From an uncultured Odoribacter sp. (GTDB taxonomy: Bacteria > Bacteroidota > Bacteroidia > Bacteroidales > Marinifilaceae), in assembly GCA_944321165.1 (NCBI GenBank), contig CALUKE010000001.1, positions 372,001 through 436,000 on the forward strand: DNA of 64,000 nucleotides, read 5' to 3'. Shown one piece after another: positions 1 to 9,190 of the stretch (positions within the stretch are counted from its first letter, which is position 1; each line of letters starts with the position of its first letter). The position numbers and the translations under genes are program-made. The notes beneath the pieces were generated by a model, which saw only the letters and a list, made by a program, of their open reading frames with translations, did no database searches and was not told the DNA's origin.

Positions 1-299
1 CAACCACCCTTTTCGATATTCACAACCAGGGATTTAATCAAAAATTAATCAGCCAAACCGATGGCATTGCCTACATCGAACTTTTTCCGACGGATCCTAA
101 CCGGAATTTTACAAAGATTGGCATTTGGGTAAATTCGGCCACCGCCTCTATCCAGAAAGTCACTTCTTTCGGAAAAGACGGCGACCAAGTCAGCATCACC
201 ATCAAGAACATCAAGCAAAGCTCTCCTGTTCCAGATGATGCTTTTTTCAAATTCGATACGGCCAAACATCCGGAAGTGGAAGTTATCGACCTGAGGTAA
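1..299 (+). CDS. lolA: LolA-like outer-membrane lipoprotein carrier, C-terminal part (5' end outside window)
   Basis: The reading frame is open from the left edge (first full codon at base 3) to the TAA at 297-299, giving 98 residues of a truncated protein. The tail, with DGIAYIELFP, then TKIGIWVN and a terminal DDAFFKFDTAKHPEVEVIDLR-like ending, resembles the C-terminal half of Bacteroidetes LolA-family periplasmic chaperones, which ferry lipoproteins from the inner to the outer membrane. The family call rests on this tail only, because the signal peptide and N-terminal half are not visible. The stop abuts the convergent GH127 gene with no intergenic base. The truncation is caused by the window edge and is not a gene defect. 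Confidence 0.75.
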   Translation, partial: TTLFDIHNQGFNQKLISQTDGIAYIELFPTDPNRNFTKIGIWVNSATASIQKVTSFGKDGDQVSITIKNIKQSSPVPDDAFFKFDTAKHPEVEVIDLR

Positions 300-2366
300 T
301 TATTCCCTCATCGGAGGGAAAGCAGATATCCGCAAACGGGCCGCTCCCATTGGAATTAAAGTAATGGTTTCCACCACCGAAGAGCGTGGGGTATCTTCTG
401 TCGGTAAAACGGCACACAAACCGTAACGATCAATTTTCCAGGAAGGTACCAGACATCCGCGTGCCTTCACTTCCAAAGGTACATTTTCAGAAGTAAATGG
501 AAAATTATCAGCCGGCCATGCTTTCTTCACCACTTCAAATCCTGTCAACGGATCTTTGTTCCCCAATACCAGCGCATAATTCCAGGGAGTTGTCGGATGG
601 ATTTCATAAGATGGCCAGTTCCCCGCATCAGCTCCCTGTTGCCATTTTGAATCCCAGATTGCTGTTTCCCGACTGTCTTTCCGGATGTACTCTTCTCCAA
701 TTTTTAAAGACAAAGTCAAAGGCCCATAATTTACACTGACACTGTTTTGATTTACCTGCCATGTACGCATCGTCAGACGCATGGGTAACAACAATTCCAC
801 CCGATCTCCGGTTTTCCAGGTTCTTTCAATCCGATAATAACTTCCGGCTTCCGGCTTCACTTTCATCCGTTTTCCATTTACTTTTACCTGAGCCTGTTCT
901 GTCCAACCCGGAATACGAAGGTAAAACGGGAAATTCTCCGGTTGATCGATCTCTACCGTAAATACCACCGTTTCTTCAAAAGGATAGCGAGTTTCTTCCT
1001 TTAAAATCATCTCTGTTCCTTTTCCAACTTTGACACAGGTTCGACAAGCCCCGTAAAGAGCAGCCACGACCCCATTGTCCGGAGTTGCCATCACCATATG
1101 TTCCGTATAATAAGGCCATCCCTGTGCATGGTTGTGCTGACAACAACGACTACTAAAAGGGTTCATTGCCAGAAAAGGACCGCCATTATCAATACCCGGT
1201 TGGTGGTTCTGTGCATCACTCAAAACCTGATTCGGAGACGTAATATACCGCAGAGCCTTGAAATCAGGCATCACCGCAGCCGGATAAGAATTGAAAGCGA
1301 CATCCTCACATTGATCGGCCCATTTCGGATCACCGGTAATACGCATCATCAATTCATCAGAAGCCATTTCTTCCACAAATCCACAGGTTTCCGTTCCCTG
1401 TCGAGGATCGATACAGCCCATCCGGGCATTTTCATCTGCACCGAACATTCCCCCCGGCACTTGTCCAAAACAACGACGGACCAAATCGTGCACATTATAA
1501 CTGGCAGCCAAATGTGCAGAATCACCCGACAACAGATAATAAGTTGCCGGTTCTCTGAAACACTGTGCAATATTTACATTGTGCCAATTCGGTAAACGAC
1601 TGTCCATCGTCCAATCAGCGGTACAGCGATGAATTTTTTCTGCCAAATCCAGCAAAAAAGAGTCTCCCGTGATATTATACAACCAATAAACACTCCAAAG
1701 GTTATCACCGCCCCGACTATTTTCCCAATAATCTTTCAAAAATTGACTATCATCGACTGTCAATTGCCATTTAAAATAGTTTGTCATCAAATCGATTACC
1801 CGCTGATCACCGGAATATTCGTAATAAGACTGCATACACCACAACATAATCATATTGGCCCACAATTCTCGCCGACCATCCTTCTCATTCACCGGTCCAA
1901 AATAACCATCCGGTTGTACGCTTTTAAAAACCCCCTCCAACCACACCTTAGTTTCGGCGATCATTTTCTCATCCCTCAAAATATAGGCCAGATTACCATA
2001 TCCTTTCAGCCAGTAAGGAACTTCCTCCCAACCGTGTTGGCCACCGGAAGTCAACCAAGCATTATCTTTTTTTTCCAACCAAGCGCTGATTTCCCCCAAA
2101 TGTCCGGTTAAACCGTCCCGCTGTAATTCCAGGTATTTCCTCAACCATCCTTCTGGTTGAACGCTGCCGACAGGCAATTTAATAAATTGCAAAGGCTTCA
2201 GAGGAGCCCGATTCGATGTGTAATTCACATTGCTTTCCTCGGTAAAGGGACGTTCCGTAACAGACACCCTTTCTTCTTCCGTTCCCTGAAAAGCAGAAAA
2301 CAGCATTCCGGATGCCAACAGTAACCCCATACACATAAACCGTGATTTCGAAAATAAAGTCATCAT
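300..2366 (-). CDS. GH127 family glycosidase (DUF1680), probable beta-L-arabinofuranosidase
   Basis: 688-residue secreted protein with an N-terminal hydrophobic signal (residues 8-26). The (alpha/alpha)6-barrel family GH127 hydrolyses beta-L-arabinofuranosides using a zinc-bound cysteine nucleophile. The zinc site characterised in bifidobacterial HypBA1 (Glu, Cys, Cys-Cys) is intact here: E326 and C328 in TETCGF, and C408-C409 in SRCCQHNH. Length is usual for the family. The gene lies beside an aldose 1-epimerase and a GH43 arabinanase-like enzyme transcribed in the other direction, which together suggest breakdown of an arabinose-containing glycan. A second ATG lies one codon downstream of the chosen start. 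Exact substrate cannot be read from the sequence. Confidence 0.85.
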   Translation of the reverse strand: MMTLFSKSRFMCMGLLLASGMLFSAFQGTEEERVSVTERPFTEESNVNYTSNRAPLKPLQFIKLPVGSVQPEGWLRKYLELQRDGLTGHLGEISAWLEKKDNAWLTSGGQHGWEEVPYWLKGYGNLAYILRDEKMIAETKVWLEGVFKSVQPDGYFGPVNEKDGRRELWANMIMLWCMQSYYEYSGDQRVIDLMTNYFKWQLTVDDSQFLKDYWENSRGGDNLWSVYWLYNITGDSFLLDLAEKIHRCTADWTMDSRLPNWHNVNIAQCFREPATYYLLSGDSAHLAASYNVHDLVRRCFGQVPGGMFGADENARMGCIDPRQGTETCGFVEEMASDELMMRITGDPKWADQCEDVAFNSYPAAVMPDFKALRYITSPNQVLSDAQNHQPGIDNGGPFLAMNPFSSRCCQHNHAQGWPYYTEHMVMATPDNGVVAALYGACRTCVKVGKGTEMILKEETRYPFEETVVFTVEIDQPENFPFYLRIPGWTEQAQVKVNGKRMKVKPEAGSYYRIERTWKTGDRVELLLPMRLTMRTWQVNQNSVSVNYGPLTLSLKIGEEYIRKDSRETAIWDSKWQQGADAGNWPSYEIHPTTPWNYALVLGNKDPLTGFEVVKKAWPADNFPFTSENVPLEVKARGCLVPSWKIDRYGLCAVLPTEDTPRSSVVETITLIPMGAARLRISAFPPMRE

Positions 2367-2514
2367 TTCCCAATTTTATTAAAAATTTCTACAGGATAAA
2401 ATTACACGGAAACGACATTAAAAAAAAATAGAATCTAACCATTAAATATTAATATTTGGTCTGAAAATACCATTTTATGAGATAATTCTAACCTTATCCT
2501 ATTCGGATTCTTTT

Positions 2515-2522
2515 TTACTTTG
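2515..2522 (+). promoter_or_regulatory. possible -7 promoter element before the aldose epimerase
   Basis: TTACTTTG about 40 bp before the ATG resembles, but does not exactly match, the Bacteroidetes -7 box TAnnTTTG. The same ATTACTTTGT core occurs at a similar distance before the GH43/GH125/MFS operon at 57.1 kb. No clear -33 element is visible. Confidence 0.35.
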
Positions 2523-2560
2523 TCAGAAGAAAAATCACATTACCATTAAATATCGAATAT

Positions 2561-3700
2561 ATGAAAAAGAAATTATTCATCGTTTGTTGTACCTTGTGTA
2601 CTTTATGGGCCTGTCATCAGACAACTGATACCGGTAGCACTCTGTCAGGATTGAAAAAGGCAGATTTCGATACCACAGTATCCGGTCAGAAAATTGCATT
2701 ATATCAGTTGAAAAATAAAAATGGTGTAGAAATTGCCATCACCAACTATGGTGGCCGTATTGTTTCCATATGGGTTCCCGATCGAAACGGTAATTTCGGA
2801 GACATCATGTTGGCTCATGAATCCATTGCCGACTACATAGCCGACAAAGGAGGTAATTTTGGTGCTTTAATCGGACGTTATGGCAACCGGATCAATCAGG
2901 GACGTTTCAGCCTGGATGGTCAGGAATACCAACTGCCTCAAAATAATTATGGACACTGTCTGCATGGTGGAGATACCGGTTTCCATCATCGGATCTGGGA
3001 AGCCAATCAAACTGATAGCCAAACTCTGATTCTCAACTGCGTTTCCCCAGATGGGGAAGCCGGATTTCCCGGAACCTTAAAGACCACTGTTACCTATCGG
3101 TTGTCTGACGATAACGCTCTGCAAATTGACTACGAAGCAGAAACCGATAAACCCACGATCATCAATCTGACCAATCATGCCTATTTCAACCTGACCGGTA
3201 ACGGCAATCATACCATATTGGATCACCAATTGACCTTGAATGCCGATTATTATACGCCGATCGACAGCACTTTCATGACCACAGGAGAAATAGCACCGGT
3301 AGAAAATACCCCGATGGATTTTCGCTCCGCGACAGCCATCGGATCCCGCATTGATCAATATGATTTTGAACAATTGAAAAACGGACACGGCTACGATCAC
3401 AATTATGTACTGAATACGAAAGGCGATCTGGCTCAAATGGCAGCCAAAGTATATGAACCCCAAAGCGGACGGACTTTAGAGGTATATACCAATGAACCGG
3501 GTATACAGTTTTATGCCGGCAATTTCCTCGATGGCAGCGTAAAAGGGAAACACGGCATTTACTATCCGTTACGTTCTGCTCTTTGTCTGGAAACCCAACA
3601 TTATCCGGATTCTCCCAACAAAGCCGAATGGCCTTCCGTAGTCCTACGTCCAGAAGAAAAATACCACAGTACCTGTATTTATAAATTCGGAATCGAATAA
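2561..3700 (+). CDS. galM: Aldose 1-epimerase (mutarotase), lipoprotein form
   Basis: 379-residue GalM-family protein that interconverts the alpha and beta anomers of aldoses. A lipoprotein signal ends in the lipobox LWAC (Cys about residue 18), so the enzyme probably sits on a membrane facing the periplasm or outside. Family motifs are present: GGRIVSIWVPDR near the N-terminus, GRYGNRI, the substrate-binding His of NLTNHAYFNL, and the catalytic Glu in CLETQHYPDSPN near the C-terminus. It is followed 75 bp later by a GH43 gene with a hairpin between them. Substrate is likely arabinose or another sugar released by the neighbouring glycosidases (inference). Confidence 0.9.
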   Translation: MKKKLFIVCCTLCTLWACHQTTDTGSTLSGLKKADFDTTVSGQKIALYQLKNKNGVEIAITNYGGRIVSIWVPDRNGNFGDIMLAHESIADYIADKGGNFGALIGRYGNRINQGRFSLDGQEYQLPQNNYGHCLHGGDTGFHHRIWEANQTDSQTLILNCVSPDGEAGFPGTLKTTVTYRLSDDNALQIDYEAETDKPTIINLTNHAYFNLTGNGNHTILDHQLTLNADYYTPIDSTFMTTGEIAPVENTPMDFRSATAIGSRIDQYDFEQLKNGHGYDHNYVLNTKGDLAQMAAKVYEPQSGRTLEVYTNEPGIQFYAGNFLDGSVKGKHGIYYPLRSALCLETQHYPDSPNKAEWPSVVLRPEEKYHSTCIYKFGIE

Positions 3701-3722
3701 ATCCATTTCCAATTCCACCACC

Positions 3723-3763
3723 ATGTCTGATAAGCCCTACTTTCCACTTATCAGACATCTTTT
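3723..3763 (+). terminator. Hairpin with short T-run between galM and GH43 genes
   Basis: Perfect 12-bp inverted repeat (ATGTCTGATAAG / CTTATCAGACAT) with a 12-nt loop, followed by CTTTT. It ends 13 bp before the next ATG, so it could terminate most galM transcripts or act as an attenuator for the GH43 gene. Confidence 0.6.
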
Positions 3764-3775
3764 AACCATCCTGCT

Positions 3776-4759
3776 ATGAAAATACATTTTTTGATCCTCC
3801 TTTCCCTGATCAGTATCTTTCCCGGACACGGAAAAGATCGCAAAACCAAGGTATATACAAATCCGGTAATCCAACAATCAACTCCGGATCCGACTGTTCT
3901 TCAAACACCCGGCGGTATTTTTTACCTGTATGCCACAGAAAATATCCGGAATACACCGATCTATAAATCGATCGATTTAGTCCATTGGACTTTTGTTGGT
4001 ACAGCCTTTACCGATCAGACCCGGCCCACTTTTGAGCCAGAAGGCAGTATTTGGGCTCCAGACATCAATTACATCAATGGAAAATATGTACTATATTACG
4101 CCATGTCCCGATGGGGAGGAGAACAGACTTGCGGAATCGGATGTGCCACAGCCAATTCTCCGGAAGGTCCTTTTACAGATCACGGTCCACTGTTCCGGAG
4201 CAATGAAATAGGTGTTCAGAACTCCATCGATCCGTTTTATATTGAGGAAAATGATGAAAAATATTTATTTTGGGGCAGCTTCCGTGGACTATATTACATT
4301 GAGTTAAGTCCAGACGGACTCAGTATTCGTCCAGGATCTCAGCCGACCCGCATTGCCGGTACAGCCTACGAAGCCATATACATCCACCACAGAGGAAACT
4401 ACTATTACTTGTTTGCCTCTACCGGTTCCTGTTGTGAAGGAGATAAAAGTACCTACACCACAGTCGTTGGCCGCTCCAAAAGTCTGTTCGGTCCCTATAC
4501 CGATAAAAATGGGAATCTCATGCTCGACAATCATCATGAAATCGTAGTCCACTCCAGCGAACGCTTTGCCGGAACAGGTCACAATGCAGAAATCATCACT
4601 GACCGCAAAGGCAACGACTGGCTTTTATACCACGCTTACCTTCGAGGAAAATCCGACCGAGGACGCGTTTTACTGCTCGACAGGTTGCAATGGAAAGACG
4701 GCTGGCCTTTCATTGAAAATCGAATTCCCTCAAACGAAGCCAAAGCTCCTGTTTTTTAA
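3776..4759 (+). CDS. Secreted GH43 family glycosidase, arabinanase-like
   Basis: 327-residue five-bladed beta-propeller glycosidase with an N-terminal signal peptide (about 20 residues). The general-base Asp lies in STPDPTV, the WAPDINYINGKYVLYYA blade carries the pKa-modulating Asp, and the Glu in GTAYEAIYIHHRGNYYYLF is the likely general acid. The FASTGSCCEG segment resembles endo-arabinanase-type GH43 proteins. With GH127 and the mutarotase next to it, degradation of an alpha/beta-arabinose-containing glycan is the simplest reading. It may be co-transcribed with galM, subject to the intervening hairpin. Confidence 0.85.
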   Translation: MKIHFLILLSLISIFPGHGKDRKTKVYTNPVIQQSTPDPTVLQTPGGIFYLYATENIRNTPIYKSIDLVHWTFVGTAFTDQTRPTFEPEGSIWAPDINYINGKYVLYYAMSRWGGEQTCGIGCATANSPEGPFTDHGPLFRSNEIGVQNSIDPFYIEENDEKYLFWGSFRGLYYIELSPDGLSIRPGSQPTRIAGTAYEAIYIHHRGNYYYLFASTGSCCEGDKSTYTTVVGRSKSLFGPYTDKNGNLMLDNHHEIVVHSSERFAGTGHNAEIITDRKGNDWLLYHAYLRGKSDRGRVLLLDRLQWKDGWPFIENRIPSNEAKAPVF

Positions 4760-4767
4760 CAACTCGA

Positions 4768-5868
4768 CTAAACATTAAAACGGAAATTCATCATATCTCC
4801 ATCCTGTACCACATAATCCTTTCCTTCCACTGACATCTTGCCTGCTTCTTTACATTTCGCTTCCGAACCGTATGCAATAAAATCCTCGTATTTAATCACC
4901 TCAGCCCGAATAAAGCCTTTTTCAAAATCGGAATGGATGATACCGGCGGTCTGCGGAGCTTTCATTCCCTTGCGGAACGTCCAGGCTCGAACTTCTTTCG
5001 GACCAGCCGTAAAATAAGTCTGTAAATTCAACAAATGATAGGCCGTACGTATCAATTTGTTGACCCCTGCTTCTTTCAATCCCAAATCTTCCAAAAAAAG
5101 CTGTTTTTCTTCGTATGTCTCCAATTCAGCGATATCCGCTTCAATGGCCGCGCCAATAACCAACACTTCGGCATGCTCATTCTTCACAGCTTCCCGCACG
5201 GCTTCAACATATTTATTTCCATTCACAACAGAAGCTTCATCAACATTACAAACATAAAGCACAGGTTTATTGGTCAGCAATTGCAAGTCTCCGGATGCTT
5301 CCTGTTGTAATTCGTCCAGTACAACCGTACGGGCAGACAATCCTTTTTCCAAAGCACTCTTATATAAATGCAATACCTCTACCAATCTTTTCGTTATTGG
5401 ATCCCCTCCGGTAATTGCCCTTTTTTCTTCTTTCTGCAAACGATTCTCAACCGTCTCCAAATCCTTCAACTGCAACTCCGTATCGATAATTTCCTTATCT
5501 CTTACCGGATCGACACTGCCATCCACATGCACAATATTATCATCATCGAAACAACGCAATACATGGATAATCGCATCCGTTTCACGAATATTGGAAAGAA
5601 ATTTATTACCCAATCCTTCTCCTTTGCTGGCACCCTTTACCAAACCGGCAATATCAACAATCTCCACTACCGCCGGAACCACATTCTGAGGTTTCACCAA
5701 CTCAACCAACTTATTCAAGCGTTCATCTGGAACAGTGATCACCCCGACATTCGGCTCTATTGTACAAAAGGGGAAATTGGCGGATTGCGCCTTCGCATTA
5801 CTTAAACAATTAAACAACGTAGACTTTCCAACATTCGGCAGTCCGACAATACCACATTGTAAACCCAT
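4768..5868 (-). CDS. ychF: Redox-regulated/ribosome-binding ATPase YchF
   Basis: 366 residues, the standard length for YchF, a universally conserved Obg-family P-loop protein that prefers ATP over GTP and binds ribosomes. The P-loop GLPNVGKST is at residues 8-16, followed by NFPFCTIEPN, a DIAGLVKGASKGEGLGN switch region, and the C-terminal TGS-like domain (FIRAEVIKYEDFIAYGS). It is convergent with the GH43 gene. A good -7 promoter box lies upstream. Nothing unusual is seen in the protein. Confidence 0.96.
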   Translation of the reverse strand: MGLQCGIVGLPNVGKSTLFNCLSNAKAQSANFPFCTIEPNVGVITVPDERLNKLVELVKPQNVVPAVVEIVDIAGLVKGASKGEGLGNKFLSNIRETDAIIHVLRCFDDDNIVHVDGSVDPVRDKEIIDTELQLKDLETVENRLQKEEKRAITGGDPITKRLVEVLHLYKSALEKGLSARTVVLDELQQEASGDLQLLTNKPVLYVCNVDEASVVNGNKYVEAVREAVKNEHAEVLVIGAAIEADIAELETYEEKQLFLEDLGLKEAGVNKLIRTAYHLLNLQTYFTAGPKEVRAWTFRKGMKAPQTAGIIHSDFEKGFIRAEVIKYEDFIAYGSEAKCKEAGKMSVEGKDYVVQDGDMMNFRFNV

Positions 5869-5922
5869 AGTATGAATCTATTATTACATTATTATCTGTC
5901 TTACCCGACACATTCGGGTGTG

Positions 5923-5930
5923 CAAAGATA
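5923..5930 (-). promoter_or_regulatory. -7 promoter box for ychF
   Basis: On the minus strand TATCTTTG (then C) fits the Bacteroidetes TAnnTTTG consensus, 55 bp before the ychF start. A TTG lies upstream but at shorter than usual spacing (15 bp). Confidence 0.55.
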
Positions 5931-5952
5931 CACATTTTTAAGAAACAATTCC

Positions 5953-6570
5953 TTATCTCACCGTAATGTGAAAACATCCTTGTTTCAATTCATAAAGCAC
6001 ATAACATTTCTTTTGTTTACGCAAATCCTGCAATACCTCGGCCAAAACAGACTTCAGTTTATCTCTTTCCTCCTTTTCCGCACCATCATAACGGGCATAA
6101 GCGATATCAAAAGTCGTTCCATAAACATGTGCAGAGTTTGCACTGGCATTTATATTCTTTTTACGCAGTTTTTTTACATTTCCAACAGTCCGCAGCACAC
6201 TGGTCACAATAATCTTCCGATCCGGCAGTCCCTTACTCGAAAGCGAATCCCTAAAATTACGGCCAATCATTGTCAACAATTTTTCAGCCTGAGGGACCAG
6301 ATAAGGAATCGAGTGTGTCAGTTCATCCACCACATAATGACGGCAAGACTCAATTTCTTCCAGCCGCCCCAACTGAGAATCCAACTCATCGTCAGAAGTT
6401 ATCGGCCGAATACCCCATTGACGAGCCGCTTCCAAATGTTTACTGTTCAAATCATTGAAAGTACGCTGATAATTCCGAAAATAATGAAATTCCCCCTGTT
6501 TTTTCTTTCCTCCACAACCACTCAATAAAACAACCAAGATAGCTGTAACAATATAACTCAATACTCGCAT
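5953..6570 (-). CDS. DUF5715-type lipoprotein with a peptidase M15-like metal-site signature
   Basis: 205-residue lipoprotein (VVLLSGCG lipobox, Cys about residue 19). The family is generally recorded as DUF5715 with no assigned function. Towards the C-terminus SAHVYGTTFD fits the SxHxxGxxxD zinc-ligand signature of VanY/DacB-type D,D-carboxypeptidases (M15), and the protein ends in CFHITVR, placing a third histidine where M15 enzymes have their last zinc ligand. Cell-wall peptidase activity is therefore plausible but is inferred from motifs only. The gene has its own promoter and stands alone between ychF and the SusCD operon. Confidence 0.7.
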   Translation of the reverse strand: MRVLSYIVTAILVVLLSGCGGKKKQGEFHYFRNYQRTFNDLNSKHLEAARQWGIRPITSDDELDSQLGRLEEIESCRHYVVDELTHSIPYLVPQAEKLLTMIGRNFRDSLSSKGLPDRKIIVTSVLRTVGNVKKLRKKNINASANSAHVYGTTFDIAYARYDGAEKEERDKLKSVLAEVLQDLRKQKKCYVLYELKQGCFHITVR

Positions 6571-6592
6571 ATACTCTTCCGCTTTTCAAGCC

Positions 6593-6624
6593 GCAAAGAT
6601 AAATAATTCCGAGTTTTTCACCAA
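6593..6624 (-). promoter_or_regulatory. Promoter of the DUF5715 lipoprotein gene
   Basis: Minus-strand TTG (6624-6622), 20-bp spacer, then TATCTTTG (6601-6594) followed by C. This is a full match to the Bacteroidetes -33/-7 pattern, with a leader of roughly 20 nt before the ATG. Confidence 0.7.
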
Positions 6625-6645
6625 TTTTTACTTTGAGAAGTATTA

Positions 6646-6677
6646 TGGGGATGAAACAAAATATATATTCATCCCCA
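6646..6677 (-). terminator. Hairpin downstream of the SusCD/thioredoxin operon
   Basis: 10-bp inverted repeat TGGGGATGAA / TTCATCCCCA with a 12-nt AT-rich loop, about 105 bp after the last gene of the operon. There is no T-run after it on the minus strand, so it may be an RNA 3' end or stabilising structure rather than an intrinsic terminator. Confidence 0.4.
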
Positions 6678-6782
6678 ATATATTCATATTCACTGTTTTT
6701 ACTAAATATCCTCCAACTTTTTCAAGAATTGAAAAGTCATCGGATCTGAAGGACGTGACATTTCTGAATTTATGATAATAAA

Positions 6783-7907
6783 TTATTCACGCAACAAGTT
6801 GGCCACTTGTTCTTCCAATTCCTCTCCTCGTAAATCCGTAGCAACAATTTTCCCCTCTTTGTCTAACAAAAACATGGCAGGTACTCCGCTAATATGATAT
6901 AATTCCACAACCGGACATTTCCATCCTTTCAAAGAAGAGACATGTCCCCAATTCAATTGATTTTTTTCAATGGCCGAGGTCCAATTTTCTTTCTTTTCAT
7001 CGAGCGAAACACTGAGAATTTCAAATCCCTGATTATGAAAACGTTCATAAACCCGCTTCACATTCGGTATTTCGCGCAAGCAAGGCCCGCACCAGGAAGC
7101 CCAAAAATCCAACAATAGGTATTTTCCTCTGTAATCCGACAAAGAGACCTCTTCTCCGGTCGGCGTCGGTAAAGTAAAATCAGGAGCAATACTACCGACA
7201 AATGTCCGTTTCATTTCATCGATCGTATTCTTCAATCTCTGTCCCAGATAGGCACTCTTTATTCGAGGAGTCAAGCTTTCGTACATTCTCTCAACCGTCA
7301 CGACATCCTGCTGCTTTGCAACGATATTATTAATGATCAATGCCACGGCATAACTGTCCGGATAATTCGTCACCAGACTGTCGATGGTCCTGGCAGTCTG
7401 TTCTTTCACTGTCGTATACATATGAATCAGGGTGTCCTGCATACCGGCACTTTGATTTTCACCTCTGCTCATGAGAGAAAAACCAAGCATCACCAGCATT
7501 TCATTCCGCTGGGCTTCCAGCATCGTTTTAAAAATATCCTGTTCGATACTACCCGTAATCTCAGTCTGAACCGTTTCCAACTCTTTCCCTCGCACCGTCG
7601 TCTGTCGGACTGTTTCACAATTTACCTGAATCGGAACAGAATCCAAAATAATCATATGGGAAACACCTTTTATCTGCAATATCCGTTCATCTACCGCCGG
7701 CAGTTCTTTCTGCATCTTAAACACTCCGTTCTCCACGACAGCAGAATCCAATATTTCGTATTCCTTATTGCCCAAATCTTTCTTTAAATAAATGACTTCT
7801 CCATCTCCTCCTTCCCAAACACCGTTAATAGTATAAGTGGTAGGCCTCTCTTTTGCACAAGCAAACAGCACGCAAGCCGAAACTAAACTATAAATTGCTT
7901 TTTTCAT
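6783..7907 (-). CDS. TlpA-like thiol-disulfide oxidoreductase with DUF4369 domain
   Basis: 374-residue lipoprotein (CVLFACAK lipobox, Cys about 17). An N-terminal DUF4369 domain (about residues 25-120: GVWEGGDGEVIYLKKDLG) is followed by an alpha-helical linker and a C-terminal TlpA/ResA-type thioredoxin domain with the active site WASWCGPCLREIP and the cis-Pro region ISGVPAMFLLDKEGKI. Such proteins reduce disulfides in the periplasm. It is the last gene of the ECF sigma/SusCD operon, 38 bp after another thioredoxin-fold gene, suggesting that the imported or surface-bound substrate is cysteine-containing or needs redox handling (inference). Confidence 0.88.
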   Translation of the reverse strand: MKKAIYSLVSACVLFACAKERPTTYTINGVWEGGDGEVIYLKKDLGNKEYEILDSAVVENGVFKMQKELPAVDERILQIKGVSHMIILDSVPIQVNCETVRQTTVRGKELETVQTEITGSIEQDIFKTMLEAQRNEMLVMLGFSLMSRGENQSAGMQDTLIHMYTTVKEQTARTIDSLVTNYPDSYAVALIINNIVAKQQDVVTVERMYESLTPRIKSAYLGQRLKNTIDEMKRTFVGSIAPDFTLPTPTGEEVSLSDYRGKYLLLDFWASWCGPCLREIPNVKRVYERFHNQGFEILSVSLDEKKENWTSAIEKNQLNWGHVSSLKGWKCPVVELYHISGVPAMFLLDKEGKIVATDLRGEELEEQVANLLRE

Positions 7908-7945
7908 ACTTTATCTTTCAAATTTTAAATTCATCTCAATACCCA

Positions 7946-9172
7946 TTATTTAATGAGCTCCTCCCATCTTTTCGCATTTTCTTTCCTGATTTTTTCATCC
8001 ATTTCCCGGTACTCCTTGGCTTTTCGACTATTTCCCAACCGCTCATTCAATATCGCCAAGGTACTGTAATATGAACTTTTCAAACGATCTTCCCGCTGAT
8101 TTTCCTGAGCCTGCACCTCTTCCATCAATCGCAATCCCCATTCCAACCATTTCCGATCGTTGCAATTTTCCGCCAGGTACTGAACGACCTCATCCAGATA
8201 ACGCTCGGAATACCCCAACGCCCCTATCGTCCGACACACATCCAAATAATTGCATACCTGACTCCATTGAGCGGCCAGCATCAGTTCATGGATTTTTATC
8301 TTGGCCCGATACTCTTCCGCCCGTTTCAGATTGGCCCGATTAATCAAGCGCAATAGAGTATCCAGTTTCCCCGATTCATTCTGAAAAGGCAATATCTTGC
8401 CATTTTTATCCTTTTTCAACTCAATCACCTGCTTCAATGCCTTTTCCATCGCCCAGTTCAATTGCCATTCCAATTTGTAACGATCTACTTTCAACTTTGT
8501 CGGGAAATAATCCAGATTAAAAATGACGAACTCAAATGCCTGCGAATAAGGATCTTTGATATATCCTCCCACTAAATCCCACACCTCCTTGTCTTTCAAG
8601 CGTTCCAAAGGCAGCTGGTTCACATATTCCGTCATAACTTTCTCAACTTCATCCCGCAAAAAAGCAGCTTCCAAAGCCGATACATATTCTTTCATAAAAT
8701 CCAATTCACGTTCCCCGGCTGCATATCGATCCCGATAAACAAACAGACTCTTCCCTTCCATACCGGCTTTTACGCCGGCAATCAATGCATCCGCTTCCTG
8801 GAAACCGGCCATCTGATGGACTACCTTCCCTTCCGAATCGAGTAGCAACAAAGTCGGATAACCAATGATATTTTCCTGATAACGCTTTTTCAAATCTTTA
8901 CCTTCCCCTTTCTCCATATCATATTTCACATTGATAAAATTGGCATTGAAAAAATCGCCGACCTTTTTCTGGGAAAAAATATCTTTTGCCAAAGCCTTGC
9001 AAGGTCCACACCAGGAAGTATAACAATCCATAAAAATATATTTATGCTGTTCCAGTGCCATCTGCAACACCTTCTCCCATTTTTCTCCTTCCAAAAAACG
9101 AATTCCCTCGCTTTGGGAATAAGCACCGATTCCCCACCAACAAAGCAAACAGATCAATATACTCTTTTTCAT
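7946..9172 (-). CDS. Secreted thioredoxin-family protein
   Basis: 408 residues with a signal peptide (residues 1-19). A thioredoxin_7/DUF255-like domain occupies roughly residues 20-140, with the redox motif CYTSWCGPCKALAKDIF followed by the VKYDMEKGEG segment typical of this branch. The remaining 260 residues are alpha-helical and Glu/Arg/Lys-rich, without a domain I recognise. Spacing to the neighbours is 18 and 38 bp, so it is part of the SusCD operon. The long helical tail could hold or recognise a partner. Confidence 0.8.
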   Translation of the reverse strand: MKKSILICLLCWWGIGAYSQSEGIRFLEGEKWEKVLQMALEQHKYIFMDCYTSWCGPCKALAKDIFSQKKVGDFFNANFINVKYDMEKGEGKDLKKRYQENIIGYPTLLLLDSEGKVVHQMAGFQEADALIAGVKAGMEGKSLFVYRDRYAAGERELDFMKEYVSALEAAFLRDEVEKVMTEYVNQLPLERLKDKEVWDLVGGYIKDPYSQAFEFVIFNLDYFPTKLKVDRYKLEWQLNWAMEKALKQVIELKKDKNGKILPFQNESGKLDTLLRLINRANLKRAEEYRAKIKIHELMLAAQWSQVCNYLDVCRTIGALGYSERYLDEVVQYLAENCNDRKWLEWGLRLMEEVQAQENQREDRLKSSYYSTLAILNERLGNSRKAKEYREMDEKIRKENAKRWEELIK

Positions 9173-9190
9173 AATATTCAGAATAGCCGT

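Noticed and set aside
5872..6528. 218-codon open frame opposite the DUF5715 gene
   Set aside because: It overlaps the ychF promoter and the conserved lipoprotein; no support of its own.
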